Below are positions 22,939 through 28,092 of a stretch of DNA of 28,092 nucleotides, in pieces (the first letter of the stretch is position 1; the number at the start of each line of letters is the position of its first letter). Made by a program: the position numbers and the translations under genes. The notes below the pieces were generated by a model. It was given only the letters and a program-made list of their open reading frames with translations. It was not told where the DNA came from and did not search any database. Source of the DNA: Deltaproteobacteria bacterium (lineage in GTDB: Bacteria > Desulfobacterota > DSM-4660 > Desulfatiglandales > HGW-15); contig JAFGPH010000037.1 of assembly GCA_016926135.1 (NCBI GenBank), positions 1 through 28,092 on the forward strand, read 5' to 3'.

Positions 22939-24549
22939 CTAGGCCGCTCCTGGGATCGGTAAAGCTGTATCACGAAGAGGCAGTCTTCGAATCATATCCG
23001 CCCGCTGAGTTTCATGACATGAAACGGGAGGAAATCCCCTGCGACAATGGGGCCCGAGATTCTCTTTCCGCCTCAAGGCGGACTCGGCCACGAGGCAGGC
23101 TGTCGTGAAGGCATTCCTAAGCTTGATTCCTTGAAGGGTCCCATCGGTTGCGCATTCCACCAGGGAGAGGGCTTGCTTGGCCCCTGAGATGCAGGCATTC
23201 AATCCATCTTCATGTCTGAGGAGCATCAGGTGGGTCGAGCAGATCCTTCTTAATTCTCTCTCTATCTCGTTCAGGGAGCCTTTCGATCGATTCCAAATCC
23301 CTGGCCTCCGGGAGGGCTCTTGAGGGGGTTCAGAAAGGGATCCCCTGGCCAAGAAAGCCGCCATTCCCAGGGCTCGCCGCGCCGCGAATTTGCCCGCCCT
23401 TGCCCCAAAGACCTGTGTGGCGGTCATCATAGAGCCCCCGATCCGGTCAGCCCCATGGGGGCCGGCTGCAACTTCTCCCGCGGCAAAAAGGCCCGGCACC
23501 ATGGACTGGCCGGTTTCGTCGATTCTGATCCCTCCATTGAAGGCATGCGAAAAATGCACCACTTCCATCCCCCTTGTCGCTTGGTCACCCGAATTCAGGA
23601 AAATTCTTCTGCCTTCATTCCTGGCCAGTGCTGCGGCGGTGTCTATCAGGAAGGATGGGTCTCGAGTGCTGAAGGGATGGTGTTTCATCCGTTCTGCACA
23701 GGCCCTGAGGCGATCCCCCTGGTCCGGTATGGCCCTTTGGAGCAAGTCCTGGCCATCCGAATCGATGAGCAAGCCCGGTTTTCCCAACGCGGAGAGGGGG
23801 AAAAACCGTCGAATACCAGGCCCCTTGATGCCCAACATGAACTGGATGAACTCCAGGTTCTTGAATTCCGCGCCTGCCTTGTAAGCCAGGGCATAGCCCT
23901 CGCCGACATCATCATCGGTCACCATGTGGTCCTGAAAGATGCCGGCCCCACCGCCGGTGGCCAACACGGTCGCCCCGGCCGAGACCCGGAGCAGGCTTTT
24001 GTCCTCTGCCAGAATCCAGGCACCCCGGCATGCGCCGTGGGTTTTGACGTTGACGAGATCCATCACGTGCCCCGTCACGATCCCGGCACCTGAGCGTTCC
24101 AGCATGGAGAGAAAACACCTCCGGATGTTCTCCATGTCCCCGGTCAGGAAGGCCCGCTCGGAATCGCTGAAGCAGCCCTTGACCCGCAGATATTCCCCTT
24201 GGGGATCTTTCCGGAGGCGAAGTCCGTAGGACAGCAGGTCCTCCAGTCTGGGACCCGATTCCTCGACCAGGATTCGAACCAGCCTTGGATCGGCCATCCC
24301 CATCCCCGCCTGGATGATGTCGTCGTAGAACCCCTCCAGTTTCCTTTCGGTGCGTTCCTTTCCCATCAGGGCCTGAATGCCCCATCCGCCGGAAACGGAA
24401 CTGAAGGAGGACCCGCACCGGGTGGCAGGTCCTTTGGAGACGATCGTTACCTGCGCACCCTCTTCAGCAGCCGCCAGGGCCGCGCGGATTCCCGCTGCGC
24501 CGGCCCCGATGATCAGCACATCCGTTCTGATGCGGTCGGAAACCTGCAC
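22939..24549 (-). CDS. FAD-dependent oxidoreductase, fumarate reductase/succinate dehydrogenase flavoprotein-like
   Basis: A 536-residue flavoprotein. The FAD-binding Rossmann motif is VLIIGAGAAG (11-20). Family features follow: 'GSSFSSVSGG' (46-55), 'VLATGGGAGIF' (195-205), 'GEGYALAYKAGAEF' (216-229) and the second FAD contact 'GLFAAGEVAAGPHGADRIGG' (353-372). The family includes fumarate reductase, succinate dehydrogenase, L-aspartate oxidase and adenylylsulfate reductase subunits, which move hydride between FAD and a substrate C-C or C-N bond. No iron-sulfur or membrane-anchor subunit is nearby, so a respiratory role is not evident; a soluble biosynthetic oxidation or reduction is more likely. 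The GTG start at 24549 has a GAGGG ribosome site somewhat far upstream. It is followed directly by the 54-residue ORF and GT4, but its link to the glycan pathway is inferred only from position. Confidence 0.85.
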   Translation of the reverse strand: MQVSDRIRTDVLIIGAGAAGIRAALAAAEEGAQVTIVSKGPATRCGSSFSSVSGGWGIQALMGKERTERKLEGFYDDIIQAGMGMADPRLVRILVEESGPRLEDLLSYGLRLRKDPQGEYLRVKGCFSDSERAFLTGDMENIRRCFLSMLERSGAGIVTGHVMDLVNVKTHGACRGAWILAEDKSLLRVSAGATVLATGGGAGIFQDHMVTDDDVGEGYALAYKAGAEFKNLEFIQFMLGIKGPGIRRFFPLSALGKPGLLIDSDGQDLLQRAIPDQGDRLRACAERMKHHPFSTRDPSFLIDTAAALARNEGRRIFLNSGDQATRGMEVVHFSHAFNGGIRIDETGQSMVPGLFAAGEVAAGPHGADRIGGSMMTATQVFGARAGKFAARRALGMAAFLARGSLSEPPQEPSRRPGIWNRSKGSLNEIERELRRICSTHLMLLRHEDGLNACISGAKQALSLVECATDGTLQGIKLRNAFTTACLVAESALRRKENLGPHCRRGFPPVSCHETQRADMIRRLPLRDTALPIPGAA

Positions 24550-24569
24550 TTTTGTCCAATCCCTCTCTG

Positions 24570-24598
24570 TTGACTGCCGGGGCGAGAAGAAGTAAGAT
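24570..24598 (+). promoter_or_regulatory. Sigma-70 promoter of the coiled-coil gene
   Basis: TTGACT (24570-24575), a 17-base spacer and TAAGAT (24593-24598) match the -35/-10 consensus at five and four of six bases with ideal spacing. The start of transcription would be near 24605, about 26 bases before the ATG at 24631. Confidence 0.5.
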
Positions 24599-24630
24599 GA
24601 TTTGCAGAATGGATGTCCGGGAGGTGATTC

Positions 24631-24906
24631 ATGGCGCAGGATAAGGTAAAGGATATGACGCTGAATGTCCTTGTGAGCATTCGCGATGAAATCAAGGCCT
24701 TGAGGGAAGATACGAACGCACGTTTTGAGCAGATGGACAAGCGCTTTGGAAGGATCGAAGAGGATATCTCACTGATGAGGCGAGATATTGGACATATTGT
24801 CGCGAGGTTCGACAATGATCTGCTTTTTCTTGCCTCTGAGGTGGGTTCCATGAAGCAGCGGCTGGGGGTCTGCGAATCCCGCTTAGGCATTTCTGCAACT
24901 CAGTAA
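24631..24906 (+). CDS. Small coiled-coil protein of unknown function
   Basis: A 91-residue soluble protein, almost entirely predicted alpha-helix with heptad-like spacing of hydrophobic residues from about 10 to 80 (for example 'IKALREDTNARFEQMDKRFG' and 'RIEEDISLMRRDIGHI'). It is rich in Arg, Glu and Asp and should form a coiled-coil oligomer. GGGAGGTGAT is an excellent ribosome site five bases before the ATG. It is the only plus-strand gene in this part of the window and has its own promoter, so it is not part of the glycosylation operon. Its last 24 bases overlap the end of the convergent radical SAM gene. Short proteins of this type occur in many proteobacteria without known function; a role as an antitoxin-like or chromosome-associated factor would be guesswork. 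Confidence 0.75.
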   Translation: MAQDKVKDMTLNVLVSIRDEIKALREDTNARFEQMDKRFGRIEEDISLMRRDIGHIVARFDNDLLFLASEVGSMKQRLGVCESRLGISATQ

Positions 24907-26280
24907 GTCCATGGGCACTTTCCCTGTTGGAGCGCCAGCGCGCGGTTCGTGCTCGATGCGGTCTACCACATCCAGATTCTCATCCATCATCCGTTTCAGC
25001 CGGAACATCTCCTCATCCTCAAAACCTGTCAGGTTGATGGTGAACTCCGTGGCATTGCCCAGGGAGGAGAGGAAGGATTCTTCATCCCGGATCAGGTCAC
25101 GAATCTGATGGTAAAGGGGTGTTTCAGGGTAAGGGGTTGCAAAGAAGGACCCGCACTCGATTCCTGTTTCCTTCTTGAAATCGACGGTCTCCTGGATCGT
25201 TTCCCTTGTCTCTCCGGGGTAACCGAAGATAAAGGTCGTGTTGGGGTAGATGCCCGCCTTTCGTGTATTCCGGATCGCCTCTTTGGCCTGAGCTACCCGG
25301 GCCTTCTTGTTCATGGCATCCAGGATCTCCTGGCTGCCTGACTCGATCCCATACCCGATCCACACGCAGCCTACCTCCGCCATGCGCTGCAGGATTTCAG
25401 GCCTGGCGCTGGTCACTCTTCCGTGGCAGCCCCAGGAAATGGGAAGTCGCCTTCTCTCCACGAGGTCGCAGAACTGGAGGAGCCGCTTGTCGGAGGCCGT
25501 CATATTGTCGTCCACGAAGCCGATGAAATCCACCCCGTACCGATCCACCAGGGTCTCCACTTCATCCGCTACGTTCTCTGCCGAGCGGAACCGGTAGTTG
25601 GATCGGCCGAAGAGGTGATAGCAGTAATTGCACGAGAAAGGGCACCCCCTGCTGGAGATGACGTTCATGCTCCTCGTCACCTTCACGCCACGCTTGAACC
25701 CGGAGGAATTTCCCGCCACGTCGCCCCATATGGGATTTCCCAGGTAGATCTCCATGGGCAGAAGGTCCCAGGCAGGGAACGGCACTGCGTCGAGATCCGG
25801 AATCGGATCCCTTTTGCGCGTGGTCTCCACGCGTCCGTTTTTTCGAAAGCGGATCCCTGCCACATCCCCCAGGTCCCCGTCTCTTTGGATGGCGCGGCAG
25901 AGTTCCAGGATGGTCTCTTCCCCTTCCCCGATGACCGCCATGTCAACGGGGGTGTGCTGAAAGAGAAGGGCGCTGCTGGAGGTGGCCAGCCCGCCGCCGC
26001 TGATCACGGGCGCACCGGGGTTCAGGGTCTTCAGGTGGGGAATGAGCCATTTCTGGAACTCGTAGGTAGTGACGAGGCCGGAGAGGCCCACCACGTTCCA
26101 CGACTTCCGCCGGAGGGTCTCCAGGATTTCCTTCCCGGGGGGTCTCAGGGCATTGACGTCGTAGATCTCCACATCAAAACCCTTGCCTCTCAGGGTGGCG
26201 GCGATGGTGGCGAGGCCGGAAGGGATGCAGTTGGGCTTCGCGTCCAGCCGAATAGGGGCGTTAATGAGAAGGACTTTCAT
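24883..26280 (-). CDS. Radical SAM enzyme with B12-binding-type N-terminal domain
   Basis: About 465 residues. The N-terminal part (1-140) has the Rossmann-like fold of B12-binding-type radical SAM proteins ('MKVLLINAPIRLDAKPNCIP', 'VISGGGLATSS', 'DMAVIGEGEETILEL'). The usual DxHxxG cobalamin-ligand motif is not visible, so B12 may be bound without the His or not at all. The radical SAM core (about 205-420) begins with CPFSCNYC (213-220), the CxxxCxxC cluster motif, followed by 'FIGFVDDNMTASDKRL' and 'GCVWIGYGIESGSQEILDAM'. Family members carry out methylation, ring rearrangement or C-C bond formation. The start is set at ATG 26280; an in-frame TTG at 26295 is possible. It lies 120 bases after wecB in the same direction and may alter a sugar or lipid precursor, by inference from context only. 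Confidence 0.87.
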   Translation of the reverse strand: MKVLLINAPIRLDAKPNCIPSGLATIAATLRGKGFDVEIYDVNALRPPGKEILETLRRKSWNVVGLSGLVTTYEFQKWLIPHLKTLNPGAPVISGGGLATSSSALLFQHTPVDMAVIGEGEETILELCRAIQRDGDLGDVAGIRFRKNGRVETTRKRDPIPDLDAVPFPAWDLLPMEIYLGNPIWGDVAGNSSGFKRGVKVTRSMNVISSRGCPFSCNYCYHLFGRSNYRFRSAENVADEVETLVDRYGVDFIGFVDDNMTASDKRLLQFCDLVERRRLPISWGCHGRVTSARPEILQRMAEVGCVWIGYGIESGSQEILDAMNKKARVAQAKEAIRNTRKAGIYPNTTFIFGYPGETRETIQETVDFKKETGIECGSFFATPYPETPLYHQIRDLIRDEESFLSSLGNATEFTINLTGFEDEEMFRLKRMMDENLDVVDRIEHEPRAGAPTGKVPMDLLSCRNA

Positions 26281-26400
26281 TGCAGGGACGGTCAACCTCC
26301 AAGTGTGTCAGCCTCCGTCTTCAAAGGCGTTTTTTGCAGGCACTTCCTGATCTCAATGGATGACATGGCTCTCTTTCCGGTTTCCAGATCGTGGCGTATC

Positions 26401-27663
26401 TCATGATCCGGAGCTTCCCTGGCTTTTGACCGGGCAGGGTTCAAGAGGATGGCCGAATGTCGGTTCGAGATTCCGATAGATCAGATCAAGGATCTTGGGG
26501 CCGCTCTCCCCGTTGCCGTAAAGGCCGTTTTCCGTTGGCAGGCAGGCGGTCGAGGAGAGAAGATGAGTGATCCCTTTGCTGAGGCGTTCAGGATCAGCGC
26601 CCACCAATACGTTCCAGCCCGCTCGGACCAACTCTTCCCATTCCGTTTCGTCCCGCAGGGTAAGACACGGGACCCTGTTGAAATAGGCTTCCTTCTGCAC
26701 TCCTCCGGAATCCGTGGCGATGAGCAAGGCATTTCTCTCCAGTGCGGCCATGTCCAGGTAACCGACCGGTTTGGTGAGCCGGAGGGACTGTGAAACGGTT
26801 TCCATCAGACCGATATGCACGAGGGCTCCCGCGGTCCGTGGATGGAGGGGGACGACCACGGGCAGGTCACGGGCCAACTGCATCAGTCCCGTGAAGATAC
26901 CCTTGATCCGGCACGGATTCTCCGTGTTCTCCGAACGATGAACCGTTGCCAGAAGGTACTCCTTTGGTTTGAGACCGAGTTCCGCGAGAAGGTGTGCCCT
27001 GTGTTCAACACGCCTGCGAAAGAGAAGGAATGCGTCGTACATGAGGTCGCCGACCAGGAAAACCCCCTTGACGATACCCTCCTGCCTGAGGTTGGAGACA
27101 GCGGTCGGGGTCGGACAAAAGAGGAGGGTCGAGACGTGATCCGTGAGCACCCGGTTGATTTCTTCCGGCATTTTCCGGTTGAAGCTCCTAAGGCCGGCTT
27201 CAACATGGGCCACTGGAATATGAAGCTTGGCCGCAGCAAGGGCGCCCGCCAGCGTGGAGTTCGTATCTCCGTAAAGGAGAACGAGGTCAGGGCATTCCTT
27301 GAGGAGCACCGCTTCGATCTCCTCCATCATCCTTCCCGTCATGGCCCCATGATCTCCACCGGAAATGCCCAGATTGTACGCGGGCTCCGGGATGTGGAGT
27401 TCATCAAAGAAGACTCTGGACATCTCATAGTCGTAATGCTGACCCGTGTGGATGATGACTTCCTTCAGAATACCCGAACCACTCCCGCACACGGCACGCC
27501 GTTGGTTCAATGCATTGGAGAGGATACAGGCCTTGACGAACTGGGGCCTTGCACCGATGACGGTCACGATTGTCCTGGGCGCGCGGAAGACCTGGCTGCG
27601 TCCTGGACCTTCACCCGCCACGGCAGTTCCCGATCCGAACCAAGAGCAAATCGGTTCCTTCAA
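26401..27663 (-). CDS. wecB: UDP-N-acetylglucosamine 2-epimerase (non-hydrolysing type)
   Basis: A 420-residue GT-B-like epimerase interconverting UDP-GlcNAc and UDP-ManNAc, the first step towards ManNAc-derived and related sugars. Motifs are 'TIVTVIGARPQFVKA' (31-45), GDTNS (132-136), 'HVEAGLRSFNRKMPEEINR' (153-171), 'TVHRSEN' (240-246) and 'LLIATDSGGVQKEAYF' near 325, which cover the expected catalytic Asp, Glu and His residues. A segment of roughly 15 residues after the first helix ('NQRRAVCGSGSG') and the 30-residue leader are extra compared with common members. The start is TTG at 27663: GGAG precedes it and it overlaps the upstream methyltransferase stop as TTGA. The substrate could also be a modified UDP-sugar, since close relatives act on UDP-GlcNAc3NAcA or others. 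It probably feeds the glycosyltransferases to the left. Confidence 0.9.
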   Translation of the reverse strand: MKEPICSWFGSGTAVAGEGPGRSQVFRAPRTIVTVIGARPQFVKACILSNALNQRRAVCGSGSGILKEVIIHTGQHYDYEMSRVFFDELHIPEPAYNLGISGGDHGAMTGRMMEEIEAVLLKECPDLVLLYGDTNSTLAGALAAAKLHIPVAHVEAGLRSFNRKMPEEINRVLTDHVSTLLFCPTPTAVSNLRQEGIVKGVFLVGDLMYDAFLLFRRRVEHRAHLLAELGLKPKEYLLATVHRSENTENPCRIKGIFTGLMQLARDLPVVVPLHPRTAGALVHIGLMETVSQSLRLTKPVGYLDMAALERNALLIATDSGGVQKEAYFNRVPCLTLRDETEWEELVRAGWNVLVGADPERLSKGITHLLSSTACLPTENGLYGNGESGPKILDLIYRNLEPTFGHPLEPCPVKSQGSSGS

Positions 27664-28092
27664 GGCCCGGTCTCCAGGGGTTGCCCGGTTTTCTCGGCGT
27701 AAACCATGAATCGAAGTTTCCCCAGTTCCTTGCAGGACAGACTGGAGAAAGGGGGCGCAAAGGAGTTCCTTTCGGCCGCCGTGACCTCGCAGAAATCGAA
27801 GACTTCAAAATCTGTGATGCGGAGAGACGGCCGCCTGAATGCGTCTCGGAACCGCGACGCCCTCCATAGATTGCAGCCTCCCTTGTCCTCGGAGGGTTTC
27901 AGGAAATCGAGGGGCCGTGAGAAGTTCCGATGATCCCGCAGGTCCACGCGGTGCATCGTATGCCCTCCGGGAGAGAGGGTCCGGGTGATTTCCACAATCG
28001 CCCCTTCCGGATCCTCCACATGCTCCAGCACGGCATTGGAGAAGGCGAAATCCACGGTGCCTTCCCGGAGCGGGAGCCGGGCGGCATCGCAG
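27660..28092 (-). CDS. Class I SAM-dependent methyltransferase, C-terminal part (partial)
   Basis: The gene continues beyond the right edge; 143 codons are visible on the minus strand, entering at base 28091. They start CDAARLPLREGTVDFAFSNA, which is motif II/post-I of type 11 methyltransferases, followed by 'VLEHVEDPEGAI' (motif II region) and 'EITRTLSPGGH' (motif III). The N-terminal glycine-rich SAM-binding motif is outside the window. These enzymes methylate small molecules such as sugars or quinones; the last 80 residues (substrate side) are not diagnostic. Being directly before wecB with a TTGA stop-start overlap, it is in the same operon and might methylate the glycan or its precursor. 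Confidence 0.8.
   Translation of the reverse strand, partial: CDAARLPLREGTVDFAFSNAVLEHVEDPEGAIVEITRTLSPGGHTMHRVDLRDHRNFSRPLDFLKPSEDKGGCNLWRASRFRDAFRRPSLRITDFEVFDFCEVTAAERNSFAPPFSSLSCKELGKLRFMVYAEKTGQPLETGP

Noticed and set aside
25423..26406. A 327-codon plus-strand frame opposite the radical SAM gene.
   Set aside because: The minus strand holds the CxxxCxxC motif and family features; the plus frame has no recognisable domain.

Overview
The window is a stretch of a motile, Gram-negative, GC-rich bacterial chromosome. The gene types are a CheB end, sigma-54 and sigma-28 type promoters, REC/HD-GYP/PilZ proteins and very large TPR-linked glycosyltransferases. This combination fits the Desulfobacterota (old delta-proteobacteria) best; that is an inference from gene content, not a phylogenetic result. 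No tRNA, rRNA, CRISPR array, insertion sequence or origin was seen.

Layout. (1) Bases 1-833, plus strand: the last codons of a CheB-like methylesterase, then a good sigma-54 promoter and a small conserved protein of unknown function. (2) Bases 874-5082, minus strand (transcribed right to left): flaG, a response regulator with a SHOCT tail, a REC-GAF-HD-GYP c-di-GMP phosphodiesterase, then a PilZ protein and a degenerate histidine kinase behind their own sigma-54 promoter. (3) Bases 5227-10892, minus strand: the late filament genes fliC, fliD and fliS. fliC has a sigma-28 promoter, a candidate two-site CsrA leader and a strong intrinsic terminator. FliD is about twice the usual size because of three copies of a roughly 100-residue module. 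(4) Bases 10979-22777: a glycosylation block with two tandem GT2-TPR paralogues, a TPR-GT2-GT4-CgeB-like fusion of about 1107 residues, a GT9 heptosyltransferase-like enzyme, a divergent Maf-type flagellin glycosyltransferase (plus strand) and a GT4. (5) Bases 22774-28092: an unannotated 54-codon ORF, a fumarate-reductase-like flavoprotein, a small coiled-coil gene on the plus strand, a B12-binding-type radical SAM enzyme, a WecB-type UDP-GlcNAc 2-epimerase and the 3' part of a class I methyltransferase.

How it fits together. The flagellin, its export chaperone (FliS), cap (FliD) and FlaG lie beside a set of glycosyltransferases that includes a Maf protein, the family that glycosylates flagellin in other bacteria. 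WecB, the radical SAM protein, the flavoprotein and the methyltransferase could make or modify the sugar donor or the glycan. The simplest reading is a flagellin O-glycosylation island joined to a local c-di-GMP/two-component circuit. The least familiar parts are the triple-glycosyltransferase fusion, the modular giant FliD, the kinase-like protein without visible ATP-binding boxes, and the 54-residue ORF wedged between two genes.
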